Shown: positions 1 through 8,371 of the stretch, piece after piece
Numbering within the stretch: position 1 is the stretch's first letter
Layout: every line of letters starts with the position of its first letter
Assembly: GCA_913775095.1 (NCBI GenBank)
Contig: CAJYIW010000002.1
Span: 496,001 to 560,000 of the forward strand
From: an uncultured Siphonobacter sp.
Lineage (GTDB): Bacteria; Bacteroidota; Bacteroidia; Cytophagales; Spirosomataceae
Direction of reading: 5' to 3'
Length of the DNA: 64,000 nucleotides
Made by a program: the position numbers and the translations under genes
Notes under the pieces: model-generated
The model's input: the letters and a program-made list of their open reading frames with translations, nothing else
What the model was told of the DNA's origin: nothing
Database searches by the model: none

Positions 1-582
1 ACTGACGTACGTCCGGTTGTTGGACCGATACACGTTGTTAATGATCGTGGTGTTATTATAGATATTAACCACTCGGGTTCGCGGAACGCAGTACGAATAA
101 ATGCGAGGGCTTAACAGGTACTGCCGGGGCACGAACACCCAGTGGTTCCAGGGGAGATTAATGTTCACATTGATGCTCATGCCGGGTCCTAACGGAGCCC
201 AGCCGTAATACCCGCCGCCATTCCGCCAGTTAACCCAGGCAGGGCCCCATTCGTAATCCGGCACCCATGCCCAGCGGTTGTAAGCCATGACCCAGCGGCC
301 ATAATGAAATGGAGCCCAGCCCCAGGGATAATCCGAAACCCAGGTATTCCCATATTCGGTCATTTCCCAGTGTCCGGCCGTACCGTAAGGCTGAAAGTCC
401 GGGTCCACATTAGGCGACCAGACCTGCCCGTACTGAGGATCCTGAACCCATTCCCCGTACGGAGAAAGCTCATTATAAAAGATGGAAAAAGAGATATTCA
501 CGCCCGGCTGTGCCTGAACTGAGCGAAGACCCAGTCCGGTAAAAAGCAAACAGACCAAAGCGATGATGCGGTATGTTTTCAT
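1..582 (-). CDS. DUF6600 (YXWGXW-repeat) secreted protein, 3' end outside window
   Basis: The reverse strand is open from an ATG at 582 to the left edge, 194 codons without a stop, so the C-terminus is missing. The N-terminus is a Sec signal peptide (MKTYRIIALVCLLFTGLGL, then a cut near AQA-Q). After it come the aromatic/proline/glycine motifs typical of DUF6600: YGEWVQDPQYGQVWSP, then WAPFHYGRWV and YNRWAWVPDYEWGPAWVNWR. The family is common in Bacteroidota and Proteobacteria and has no established biochemical role; it is taken to be a periplasmic or cell-surface protein. The start is well supported because it places the signal peptide exactly at the N-terminus. Forward-strand reading frames across this stretch are shadows. 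Confidence 0.88.
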   Translation of the reverse strand, partial: MKTYRIIALVCLLFTGLGLRSVQAQPGVNISFSIFYNELSPYGEWVQDPQYGQVWSPNVDPDFQPYGTAGHWEMTEYGNTWVSDYPWGWAPFHYGRWVMAYNRWAWVPDYEWGPAWVNWRNGGGYYGWAPLGPGMSINVNINLPWNHWVFVPRQYLLSPRIYSYCVPRTRVVNIYNNTTIINNVYRSNNRTYVS

Positions 583-823
583 GGCTGTTGTGAACCAGTG
601 ACGATTCCTTTAAAGCATTAAAGTTGAGTAATTTATGGTGGATTTGCTACCTAAAAAATGTTAAATCCACGTCCAGTGACTTAACGGTGATTGGATACGA
701 TAAATACGCAGAAGTTTACACCATAGGCAACACTGAACTTAATTTTTAACATTTATTAGTGTGATGTTTATTCTGGAAATAGTTCTGATATTTATCGAAT
801 ACTTAATATACCTCTGAAATTCA

Positions 824-1648
824 ATGAGAAAAGCCTTACTTCTTCTTTGTACCGTATTCCTGACGGGTCCTCTCTTCGCCCAGAAAACGCCCGAGTCCAA
901 ATCGGGCTGGATGCTGGGAGCTCAGTCCTATTCATTCCGCTTGTTCCCTTTCAGCGAAGCGTTGCGGAAAATTGATAGTTGTGGACTGAAGTACGTCGAA
1001 GCCTATCCTACTCAGCCCATCGGCGGGGGTATTGCCGGAAACATGAATTTTACGATGAATGCCGAAACGCGTCAGGCCGTAAAAAAGTTACTCAAAGATC
1101 GGGGACTGACGCTGGTGGCTTATGGTGTGGTACGGGCCAAAGATGAAGCCGAATGGAAAGCCCTCTTTGAATTTGCGAAGGAGATGGGCATTCGCAACAT
1201 CAACACCGAGCCGGACGTCAAGCAAATGTCTTACATCGGCGATCTGGCCAAACAGTACAAAATCAACGTTGCTCTACATAACCACCCCAAACCTTCCCAT
1301 TACTGGCACCCCGATTCGGTGTTATCCGTTATTGGAAATAACCCTTACCTAGGATCCTGCTCGGATATTGGGCACTGGGTTCGTTCGGGCCTGAATCCCG
1401 TGGAATGCCTGAAAAAACTCGAAGGACACGTGCTGGGTATGCACTTCAAGGATCTGGAAGAAAAATCCCCCAAGACGCACGATGTCATCTGGGGAACGGG
1501 CGTATGCGATATTCCGGCGGTAATTAAAGAATTAAAACGTCAGAAATTCAAAGGTCCGATTTCGGCGGAATATGAATACAAATGGGAAAACAACGGCCCC
1601 GAAATCGCGGAAAGTGTGAAGAACTTTCGAGCCATTTATTTAAAGTAG
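824..1648 (+). CDS. Secreted sugar phosphate isomerase/epimerase-like TIM-barrel protein
   Basis: 274 aa. Residues 1-19 form a Sec signal peptide ending at FAQ, so the protein is exported. The rest matches the xylose-isomerase-like TIM barrel (AP endonuclease 2 fold). Metal-site candidates are in the usual order: Glu129 (NTEPD), His152/His154 (LHNHP), Asp181 (CSDIGHW), His207 (GMHFKD) and Glu249 (SAEYE). Exported members of this family are widespread in Bacteroidota and are assumed to act on sugars or sugar acids; the substrate cannot be read from sequence. It stands alone, diverging from the DUF6600 gene across a 240-bp AT-rich spacer. A second exported TIM-barrel protein of a related type is at 27932-28852. 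Confidence 0.87.
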   Translation: MRKALLLLCTVFLTGPLFAQKTPESKSGWMLGAQSYSFRLFPFSEALRKIDSCGLKYVEAYPTQPIGGGIAGNMNFTMNAETRQAVKKLLKDRGLTLVAYGVVRAKDEAEWKALFEFAKEMGIRNINTEPDVKQMSYIGDLAKQYKINVALHNHPKPSHYWHPDSVLSVIGNNPYLGSCSDIGHWVRSGLNPVECLKKLEGHVLGMHFKDLEEKSPKTHDVIWGTGVCDIPAVIKELKRQKFKGPISAEYEYKWENNGPEIAESVKNFRAIYLK

Positions 1649-1659
1649 TTATTGGTTAC

Positions 1660-1758
1660 TCGTTGTGAGTTGTTAGAAGTGATGGATTAGATAAGTAATA
1701 ACTTTTCCAACCAGAAGGTTGTACCAGCCTAACCCATGTCTTCAACAACTAACAACGA
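1660..1758. repeat. Long imperfect inverted repeat in intergenic spacer
   Basis: Left arm 1660-1679 and right arm 1740-1758 are near-perfect reverse complements (TCGTTGTgAGTTGTTaGAAG against CTTCAACAACTAACAACGA, 18 of about 19 paired), separated by 60 bp. Each arm is itself made of degenerate GTTGTT/AACAAC-type units, as in several other gaps of this window. It lies between the ends of two convergent genes. Confidence 0.6.
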
Positions 1759-1767
1759 ACAAACAAC

Positions 1768-1798
1768 AAAAAAAGGATTCGGTATTAACACCGAATCC
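1768..1798 (-). terminator. Intrinsic terminator of ndh
   Basis: Perfect 9-bp stem GGATTCGGT/ACCGAATCC with a 6-nt loop. It is followed, reading the minus strand, by seven U residues (the A-run at 1768-1774). It sits 27 bp past the stop codon of the minus-strand NADH dehydrogenase gene. Confidence 0.85.
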
Positions 1799-1824
1799 CT
1801 CTTTCTATAAAAATCAACCGAACA

Positions 1825-3171
1825 TTAATCGGCCTGCTGTTTATGCATGAATACTTCCGTGGCCTTATCACCCTTCCGGATAAACGGACGAATAATCAGA
1901 CGGGTACCGCGTTCGTAGGTAAAGAAGCGGTATAGCCAGTTACTTAACACGACCAGCTTGTTACGGAAACCAATCAGGTAATAGATGTGAACGAATAACC
2001 AGGCAAACCAGGCGATGATACCACCCAGATTGATTTTACCGGGTAAATCGGCTACGGCACGGGCCCGGCCGATGATCGCCAGCGAACCTTTATCGAAGTA
2101 ATCGAACGGAGTCATTTGTTGTCCGGCCAGCATACGCTTCAGGTTTTTCGCCAGGTGTACCCCCTGCTGCATGGCAGGCTGAGCCACGCCGGGATGACCA
2201 TTCGGATATTTTTCCGACTTCATCATGGCGATGTCACCAATGGCAAAAATGTCTGTATAACCTTCAATCTGGTTGAACAGGTTCACCGGGTAACGACCCC
2301 CACGTTGAATGATATTCTCAGGAATACCTTTAATCGTGGCACCGGAAACACCCGCCGCCCAAACCAGCGTCTGGGTTTTGATTTGTTCGCCTCCTTTGAA
2401 AACTACGGTCTCGCCGTCGTACGACTCCACCATGGTTTTCGTCTTCACGATTACGCCCATTTTCTCCAGATACTTCTGCGTTTTCTGGCTCGATTCGGGG
2501 GACATCGGAGGTAAAACCCGATCCAGACCTTCGACGAGGTAGATATTCATTTTGCTGAAGTCCATGCCGGGGTAATCGCCGGGTAATACGTGTTTACGCA
2601 TTTCGGCCAGAGCACCCGCTGTCTCAACGCCCGTCGGGCCACCGCCTACAATCACAATGTTCAGCAGGCTCTGACGCAACTCGGCGTTAGTCGTCATGTT
2701 TGCTTTCTCAAAGCTTTGCAGAATCTGGCTACGCAGGTTCAGAGCATCCGTGATTTTCTTCAGCGGAAAAGAATTCTGCTTGATCTGATCATTGCCGAAG
2801 AAGTTAGACTTTGTTCCCGTGGCAATCACCAGATAATCGTATTTCAAATCACCAATTAACGTCGTGATGGTTTTCGTTTCAGGACTAATGCTTGTGACGC
2901 GAACCGGACGGAAATGAAAATCTTCGTACTCTTCATCAAACATTTTCCGAAGGGGCTCAGCAATCGCGTCGGCTTCCAGACCAGCCGTGGCAACCTGATA
3001 CAACAGAGGCCAGAACCCGTGATAGTTCTGTTTATCGAGCATAACTACCTGGAAAGACTTCCCGGGAAGTTTTTGAGCCAGGTTAATTCCTCCAAATCCA
3101 CCTCCAATGATGACAACACGCGGCTTGGTGGTTTCAGGAATATTTAGCGAAAGATCATTTAAATCAAGCAT
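1825..3171 (-). CDS. ndh: Type II NADH dehydrogenase (NDH-2)
   Basis: 448 aa flavoprotein that would oxidise NADH and pass electrons to quinone without pumping protons. Two dinucleotide-binding motifs are visible: GGGFGG at residues 23-28 (FAD) and GGGPTG at 176-181 (NADH). The AIGD motif near residue 312 is typical of FAD-binding Pyr_redox_2 proteins. The C-terminal part (about 378-415, rich in Trp/Phe/Tyr with RNK) resembles the membrane-anchoring tail of bacterial NDH-2. Length fits the family. It is a single gene transcribed away from the LLM oxidoreductase, with a strong terminator downstream. Confidence 0.93.
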   Translation of the reverse strand: MLDLNDLSLNIPETTKPRVVIIGGGFGGINLAQKLPGKSFQVVMLDKQNYHGFWPLLYQVATAGLEADAIAEPLRKMFDEEYEDFHFRPVRVTSISPETKTITTLIGDLKYDYLVIATGTKSNFFGNDQIKQNSFPLKKITDALNLRSQILQSFEKANMTTNAELRQSLLNIVIVGGGPTGVETAGALAEMRKHVLPGDYPGMDFSKMNIYLVEGLDRVLPPMSPESSQKTQKYLEKMGVIVKTKTMVESYDGETVVFKGGEQIKTQTLVWAAGVSGATIKGIPENIIQRGGRYPVNLFNQIEGYTDIFAIGDIAMMKSEKYPNGHPGVAQPAMQQGVHLAKNLKRMLAGQQMTPFDYFDKGSLAIIGRARAVADLPGKINLGGIIAWFAWLFVHIYYLIGFRNKLVVLSNWLYRFFTYERGTRLIIRPFIRKGDKATEVFMHKQQAD

Positions 3172-3494
3172 TTGACAAAGCGATGGACAACGCTCGAAGC
3201 CTAAAAAACTGAACCACTTCCTTCGGTAAAATTCCGAAGAGGAACGAATGGCTTTCGAAAACGTTTAATGGTTAATTGTTTAAAATGGGAAAAAGAGCAC
3301 TTACATGCTTGATTTCGTATTTCTACTCATGGTTACTGGTAACAGGCTGATCGAAATTTTGTACAAAAATCAACTTCTCTTTCTTAAAGAACAAAATTTT
3401 TTATACTCTGTTCATAATCAGCTTCATTAATATTTATTATTTGTGTTTTGAGTATTGAAAATATGTACTTAAAACACCGATTAATACAAATGGT
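3172..3494. other. Divergent promoter region, no gene
   Basis: 323 bp between the start of ndh (minus) and the start of the LLM oxidoreductase gene (plus). It is AT-rich from about 3350 to 3490 and must hold both promoters, but I see no exact TAnnTTTG box and no convincing open reading frame or repeat. Confidence 0.6.
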
Positions 3495-4517
3495 ATGAGC
3501 AAGCCTCTTCGACTAAGCGTATTGGATCAGTCTCCCGTTCGCAAGGGCGGTTCCGCCCGGGATGCCTTACAGCAGACCATCGCCGTAGCCCGGCAGGCTG
3601 ATCAGTGGGGATACACCCGCTTCTGGGTTTCCGAACATCATAATGCCGCGGCTATTGCCGGGTCGGCTCCTGAAGTATTGATGGTGAAGCTGGCTGACGA
3701 AACCGAACGGATTCGGGTAGGTTCCGGTGGGATCATGTTACCCAATCATAGTGCGTTGAAAGTGGCGGAAAACTTCCGATTACTTGAATCACTTTTTCCG
3801 GGTCGCATTGACCTGGGGATGGGGCGTGCTCCCGGTGGAGACCGCATTTCGTCGGCATTACTTAACCCTTCCAACGACTTCAGCGAGCAAAGTTACCGTC
3901 AACAACTCGATTATCTGCAAACTTTCTTTACAGATTCCGCCGGAACGCAGTACGGTCCTGTGCTGGCCGTGCCCCAGGCAGACACCATTCCGGCCCAGTG
4001 GATTTTGAGTTCGAGCGGCGGCAGTAGTCGCTTAGCCGCCGAGTATGGCATGGGGCTGGCCGTAGCCCGTTTTATCAACGGTCAGGTTTCGCCGCGAATC
4101 GTTGAGGACTATAAACGCTCGTTCCGGCCCTCTGAAACCATGCCCGAACCTTCGGCTCTGCTGGCCCTGTTTGTGATTTGTGCCGATACGGAAGAGAAAG
4201 CCAGCCAGTTGCGTAAGGTTCTGGATTATAGGCTGGTGCAGATGGATAAAGGACGCTTTGAAGGCGTCGATGACTACGAAACCATCCGGAATTACGAGTT
4301 TACGCTGGCCGAAGAAGACCGGCTGCGGTTCTTTCATGCCGACCGGGTGGTATCGGGTACGCCCGGGCAGGTGAAAGAAGAATTGACCCGTCTGGCAAGT
4401 GAATACGACGTTGACGAAATCATGGCTTCAACCATGACCTATCACTTTGAAGATCGGTTGAGAACGTTTGAATTGTTAGCGGAAACCTTCGGAACCGCGA
4501 TTCCAGTTCGCCCGTAA
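3495..4517 (+). CDS. LLM-class flavin-dependent oxidoreductase (luciferase-like)
   Basis: 340 aa. The N-terminus (LRLSVLDQSPVRKG), the FWVSEHHN motif near residue 50 and the RIRVGSGGIMLPNHSALKVAE block are hallmarks of the MsnO8/YhbW-type branch of the bacterial luciferase-like monooxygenase superfamily. Such proteins are F420- or FMN-linked TIM barrels; in Bacteroidota FMN is expected. GRAPGGD near residue 115 is also conserved. The physiological substrate is unknown. The gene is monocistronic and ends at a strong terminator shared with the convergent methyltransferase gene. Confidence 0.9.
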   Translation: MSKPLRLSVLDQSPVRKGGSARDALQQTIAVARQADQWGYTRFWVSEHHNAAAIAGSAPEVLMVKLADETERIRVGSGGIMLPNHSALKVAENFRLLESLFPGRIDLGMGRAPGGDRISSALLNPSNDFSEQSYRQQLDYLQTFFTDSAGTQYGPVLAVPQADTIPAQWILSSSGGSSRLAAEYGMGLAVARFINGQVSPRIVEDYKRSFRPSETMPEPSALLALFVICADTEEKASQLRKVLDYRLVQMDKGRFEGVDDYETIRNYEFTLAEEDRLRFFHADRVVSGTPGQVKEELTRLASEYDVDEIMASTMTYHFEDRLRTFELLAETFGTAIPVRP

Positions 4518-4523
4518 TCAATG

Positions 4524-4572
4524 AAAAACCGGGGTTATTTTTTTGCTAAAAAGAAATAGCCCCGGTTTTTTC
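4524..4572. terminator. Bidirectional intrinsic terminator
   Basis: Stem AAAAACCGGGG/CCCCGGTTTTT around a loop rich in T and A, located 7 bp after the LLM gene and 8 bp after the convergent methyltransferase gene. A-runs and T-runs on the two sides let it act for both strands. Confidence 0.9.
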
Positions 4573-4579
4573 AGGTTGT

Positions 4580-5623
4580 TCAGGCCTCTTTTCGGGCAGC
4601 AATCAGGCCGTATTCCAGCTGAGTCGGGATGGTGTCAGCCAGAGGGGTTAGTCCCACGGCTTTGAACCAGTCCCAGTGTTCCTGCCGACTGTAAATCCGA
4701 CCTTTCGTGGCCCAGAATAAAGCCGCTGAATAATCGGTTGCGGGCTTGGGACCGTCGAGGGTATCGTACAGAAATGTATCATGCACCCAGATTTCGCCGT
4801 TTGGTCGCAGAGCCGCCGCAAAACGTTTGGCCAGGGCCAGACAGGTGTCCGTCGGCCAGTCGTGGAAGAGACTGGCGGCCAGTAATAAATCCGTTTCGGG
4901 TAGCTCATCCGTCAGCATATCGCCAGGATGGAAGGTAACGCGATCCGGTACCGAATCGGCTCCTTCTTTGCCGCTTTTGATAAATTCGTTCAGTAACTCT
5001 TTCGCCACTTCCAGCACCTGCGGCCGATCAAATAAGGTAGCGGTTGCTCCCGGATTGAGGCGTAACCATTCGAAGGTGTAATATCCCGAACCAGCCGCCA
5101 CGTCCAGCAAATGTCCCCGACTCTGGGGAAGACTGGCGGCCACCAGCGGCGAGAGTTTACGGGCTCTCCCGGCCAGACCCAGGGTAAAGAACCGGGCTGA
5201 TTCAGCCTCATCCATGGGCGAGGGTCCTTCGCCTTCTTTCACGTAAGAGAATCCTGCGGACGTATCCAGCGGGCCGTCATTTTTCAGTCGGGTTACCATT
5301 TCCAGCACGCCGGGATCGTCGCTTTCCAGCCCCACATACCCAATCAGATTATCGGAGTTGGATTGACTCAGGTAAGTACCCAGCTCGGTCAGTTCCAGCT
5401 GGCCTTCGGGGGTATAGGTCAGTAACTCCATTGCACATAAACCCGGAATGAGCACATAGGCCGGACGGTCCTGAAGCTTTAATTTCTGCTGTAATTCAGG
5501 GAAGGAAAGCGGCCCGTTTTCAACTAATTCAAACACCTTAAAATGATGAACCGCCGCCACCAGCAGCCGGGAGCCGTACATGGCCCGGAGGTGTCGGGTA
5601 ATGGGAGCCAGATCAATAGACAT
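4580..5623 (-). CDS. SAM-dependent O-methyltransferase (Methyltransf_2 type)
   Basis: 347 aa. Residues 10-95 form a winged-helix dimerisation domain, including a hydrophobic LLVAAVHHFKVFELVENGP block typical of plant-type and carotenoid/hydroxyneurosporene O-methyltransferases. The SAM-binding loop LLDVAAGSGYY is at 172-182 and is followed by an acidic strand end (FDRPQV, about 198-203). The LFHDWP motif near 253 has the histidine that acts as base in this family. The methyl acceptor cannot be told from sequence. It is a single gene, convergent with the LLM oxidoreductase. Confidence 0.88.
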   Translation of the reverse strand: MSIDLAPITRHLRAMYGSRLLVAAVHHFKVFELVENGPLSFPELQQKLKLQDRPAYVLIPGLCAMELLTYTPEGQLELTELGTYLSQSNSDNLIGYVGLESDDPGVLEMVTRLKNDGPLDTSAGFSYVKEGEGPSPMDEAESARFFTLGLAGRARKLSPLVAASLPQSRGHLLDVAAGSGYYTFEWLRLNPGATATLFDRPQVLEVAKELLNEFIKSGKEGADSVPDRVTFHPGDMLTDELPETDLLLAASLFHDWPTDTCLALAKRFAAALRPNGEIWVHDTFLYDTLDGPKPATDYSAALFWATKGRIYSRQEHWDWFKAVGLTPLADTIPTQLEYGLIAARKEA

Positions 5624-5662
5624 AGGAATAGAGTATAAGATCAGAAAGCTACAAACCTACGG

Positions 5663-5678
5663 ATTCCGGGCGTTTACC
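5663..5678 (+). promoter_or_regulatory. Candidate LytTR-binding element upstream of the kinase gene
   Basis: ATTCCGGGCGTTTACC lies about 70 bp before the sensor kinase start. The same 16-mer with one change recurs at 7510-7525 just behind the cognate regulator gene. The match is seen directly; binding by the LytTR regulator is inferred. Confidence 0.4.
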
Positions 5679-5747
5679 GAGTAAATTTTTGCTTTGGAAA
5701 TCACTTTCGTAAGTTTCAGCATCGGGAATACAATTATTAGAAAAGGC

Positions 5748-6815
5748 ATGAAAAAAAATACATACCGGACCATAGGACTAGTCATCGCGGGCGTGGCCTT
5801 TTTCATTTTGCCTTACATTTTTTCACCCTACGGGTTTCCTGAGCTGCTGGAACTGGGAACCAATCCGCATGAACGAAGTAACCTGATATCCACCGTCTTG
5901 ATTGTTGCGTTTTTTTACCTGAGTTACTTCGTTCTGATTCCCCGGTTTTTCTTTTCAGAAAAGTATGTAGCCTTCGCCGCTATTTCAGTAATCGCCTTTC
6001 TAGTTATTCTGGGAGCTTTCCCCAGGGAGGATTTTAGGAAGGAACCCCGCCGGGAACATTCTTCAGATTCCCGTTTGATACCACCGCAAGAGCAAACCTA
6101 TCCAGCTCCGCCGCAGGATTTTCGGGAAAAACCCCCAGCGGACTTTGCGTTGAGCCAGAAGTTATTCCTGTTTCTGCTCGCCCTTTTTCTGTCTTTATCG
6201 CTCCGCACAAACGACCGCTGGCAGCAATCCGAACAGGATCGTTTACGAACGGAATTGTCGTACCTGAAAGCTCAGATTAATCCTCATTTTCTTTTTAATA
6301 CCCTTAATAGCATTTATTCACTGGCCATCGAAAAATCAGATGCTACTGCCGATGCCATCGTGCAGTTATCCTCCCTGATGCGATACGTCATCCGCGACGC
6401 TCAGCACGATCTGGTGCCGCTACAAAAGGAACTGGATTATATCGGGCAGTACATCGCTCTTCAGAAAATCCGGCTGGTGGATACCGTGCTGGTGACGTAT
6501 GAACGTCAGGGAGTCGCCACGCTGCAAATGATTGCTCCGCTGCTGCTGATTTCATTCATTGAAAATGCATTTAAATACGGAGTAAATCCGGAAGGAAAAT
6601 CGGAAATACTCATTCAGGTAACAGTGGACGAACACCAGTTGACGTTATTCGTCTTTAACCAGAAAGTACGCCTCCGTCCATCCGACGAACATGCAGGCGG
6701 GATTGGGTTACGAAATACCCGAGCTCGTCTGGATTTACTGTATCCCAGCCGCCATACCCTGCATATTGAGGACGCTCAAGATACTTTTACCATTGACCTT
6801 ACGCTTAGCTTATGA
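5748..6815 (+). CDS. LytS/YpdA-family sensor histidine kinase (His_kinase PF06580 type)
   Basis: 355 aa from the chosen ATG, preceded by AAAAGG; an in-frame ATG 54 bp upstream would add an unlikely N-terminus. Four membrane segments (about residues 8-25, 47-65, 72-90 and 138-152) place the sensor in the inner membrane. A proline/charge-rich linker (95-132) follows segment 3. The phospho-acceptor is His180 in the hallmark QINPHFLFNTLNSI block, and a HATPase domain (FIENAFKYG, then GIGLRNTRARL) closes the protein. The stop overlaps the start of the LytTR regulator gene by 4 bp, so the two are translationally coupled partners. Confidence 0.93.
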   Translation: MKKNTYRTIGLVIAGVAFFILPYIFSPYGFPELLELGTNPHERSNLISTVLIVAFFYLSYFVLIPRFFFSEKYVAFAAISVIAFLVILGAFPREDFRKEPRREHSSDSRLIPPQEQTYPAPPQDFREKPPADFALSQKLFLFLLALFLSLSLRTNDRWQQSEQDRLRTELSYLKAQINPHFLFNTLNSIYSLAIEKSDATADAIVQLSSLMRYVIRDAQHDLVPLQKELDYIGQYIALQKIRLVDTVLVTYERQGVATLQMIAPLLLISFIENAFKYGVNPEGKSEILIQVTVDEHQLTLFVFNQKVRLRPSDEHAGGIGLRNTRARLDLLYPSRHTLHIEDAQDTFTIDLTLSL

Positions 6816-7495
6816 AAACCATCGCTATTGACGACGAACCGCCCGCTCTTCGCATTATTACGCACTTTTGTAGTAAAACGGAAGAAGTAGAGCTGCTGAA
6901 GACGTTCACCCGTACTACGGAAGCGTTGGATTTTTTACAGGAAAATCCGGTTGAGTTACTGTTTCTGGACATCAACATGCCCGCCATTTCGGGGATTGAT
7001 TTTTATCGTTCCTTACCCGAAAAAGGAATGGTCATTTTCACCACGGCTTACGCGGAATACGCCGTGGAGGGATTTACTCTTCAGGCGGTTGATTACCTGT
7101 TAAAACCCTTTACTTTCGAGCGGTTTCAGCAGGCAGTTTCTAAAGCCTGCGGGTATCACCGTTTTCTAACCCAGTCTGAGCCCTCGCGGTATATCTACGT
7201 CCGGGCGGATTACAGCGTACACAAAATTGACGTGCTGGATATTCTGTTCATTGAAGGACTGGACGATTACCTGAAAATTCATTTGCAACACAGTAAGCCC
7301 ATTGTCGCCCGCCTGACGATGAAAAGTCTGATGCAACAGTTACCCGCCGAGGAGTTCATTCGCGTGCATCGGTCGTTTATCGTTCCATTTTCAAGGATTG
7401 AATCGGTGCGGAACAAGACCATCGTTCTGGGTAAGGAGGAAATTCCGATTGGAGCGAGTTACGAAGCGGACTTTCAGAAACGCTTCCGCCGCTAG
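6812..7495 (+). CDS. LytTR-family response regulator
   Basis: 227 aa. The receiver domain (1-120) has the acidic pocket Asp7-Asp8, the phospho-acceptor Asp53 in LFLDINMP, and the conserved Lys of LLKPF near residue 100. The C-terminal LytTR DNA-binding domain (about 125-225) includes the typical FIRVHRSFIVP block. LytTR proteins usually bind pairs of direct repeats about two helical turns apart; such a pair starts 2 bp after this gene (7497-7525). It is co-transcribed with the upstream LytS-type kinase. Confidence 0.94.
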   Translation: MKTIAIDDEPPALRIITHFCSKTEEVELLKTFTRTTEALDFLQENPVELLFLDINMPAISGIDFYRSLPEKGMVIFTTAYAEYAVEGFTLQAVDYLLKPFTFERFQQAVSKACGYHRFLTQSEPSRYIYVRADYSVHKIDVLDILFIEGLDDYLKIHLQHSKPIVARLTMKSLMQQLPAEEFIRVHRSFIVPFSRIESVRNKTIVLGKEEIPIGASYEADFQKRFRR

Positions 7496-7496
7496 T

Positions 7497-7525
7497 CGTT
7501 TACCGAAACATTCCGGGTGTTTACC
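7497..7525 (+). promoter_or_regulatory. Candidate LytTR operator: two GTTTACC repeats 21 bp apart
   Basis: GTTTACC occurs at 7498-7504 and 7519-7525, a 21-bp period (two helical turns) as expected for LytTR-family sites. CGTTTACCGA at 7497-7506 is identical to 5671-5680, and the 16-mer at 7510-7525 matches 5663-5678 with one change. The element lies about 80-100 bp before the dioxygenase gene. Confidence 0.45.
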
Positions 7526-7601
7526 TCAAAGCTGGTTCGTTCTGCAACGCATTCGGCAGGTTCAACGTATTACTCTCTGAACTACCATACTAAGTAAAAC
7601 G

Positions 7602-8324
7602 ATGGAACGTAAAGATTTTTTAAAGAAAGGGTTTACTGCCCTGAGCCTGATGGCCGTGGCTCCCCTGACCGGCTCCTGTAAAAAAGATACCGAAAACCCA
7701 ACGCCCGAAACTGATTCGGGGAGTGGCACCAGTACCGGAAGCTGTACCTCGAGCCCTTCAGAAACGGAAGGACCTTTTCCAACCAAATCGCCCAGTTCAC
7801 TTGTGACGAACGACATCCGTGCCGACCGGACGGGCTTACCCTTTACGATCAAGCTTACCATTCAGAATAAAACTAACAGCTGTGCGGCTCTGTCCGGAGC
7901 CCTGGTGGACATCTGGCATTGCGATGCTGACGGTAATTACTCCGAATACGGCGGAACGCAAATGCAGTCCACCAATTACGCATCTGTACACTTCCTACGC
8001 GGTCGCCAGACGACGGATTCGGCGGGTTTGGTGACATTCACGTCCATCTTTCCCGGCTGGTATTCCGGCCGGGCGACGCACATTCACGTGCACATTTATA
8101 ATTCCAGCGGAAAGTCGTTGTTAGTAACCCAGATTGCTTTCCCCGAAGACGTGACCAACACGATTTATACCACTGCCACCAATTACTATAAAAAAGGAAA
8201 ACAGGACACCACCAACGCCAGAGATAACGTATTCTCGGATTCCGTTTCGCTGGAACTGGGTACCCTGACCGGCAGCATTTCTGCGGGATATGTGATCATG
8301 CATACCATGGTGGTAAGTGCCTGA
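7602..8324 (+). CDS. Lipoprotein intradiol ring-cleavage dioxygenase-like protein
   Basis: 240 aa. A lipobox (LTGSC, Cys26) indicates a lipid-anchored envelope protein. A Ser/Thr/Gly linker (30-55) is followed by an intradiol dioxygenase fold like the beta subunit of protocatechuate 3,4-dioxygenase. The four non-haem Fe(III) ligand positions can be assigned: Tyr113 (DGNYSEY), Tyr154 (PGWYSGR), His160 and His162 (THIHVH). An active iron site is therefore plausible, though the substrate is unknown and catechol ring cleavage outside the cytoplasm would be unusual. The gene follows the LytTR regulator and its candidate operator and ends at a terminator. Confidence 0.88.
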   Translation: MERKDFLKKGFTALSLMAVAPLTGSCKKDTENPTPETDSGSGTSTGSCTSSPSETEGPFPTKSPSSLVTNDIRADRTGLPFTIKLTIQNKTNSCAALSGALVDIWHCDADGNYSEYGGTQMQSTNYASVHFLRGRQTTDSAGLVTFTSIFPGWYSGRATHIHVHIYNSSGKSLLVTQIAFPEDVTNTIYTTATNYYKKGKQDTTNARDNVFSDSVSLELGTLTGSISAGYVIMHTMVVSA

Positions 8325-8333
8325 CATTCGTTC

Positions 8334-8366
8334 AAAGGTCTGATCTTATCCAGACCTTTTTCTTTG
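8334..8366 (+). terminator. Intrinsic terminator after the dioxygenase gene
   Basis: Perfect 9-bp stem AAAGGTCTG/CAGACCTTT with an 8-nt loop and a T-rich tail (TTTCTTTG). It is 10 bp after the stop codon and separates the dioxygenase gene from the next gene. Confidence 0.85.
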
Positions 8367-8371
8367 TACTG

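Noticed and set aside
2116-2514. 132-codon forward frame opposite ndh
   Set aside because: Shadow of the NADH dehydrogenase gene.
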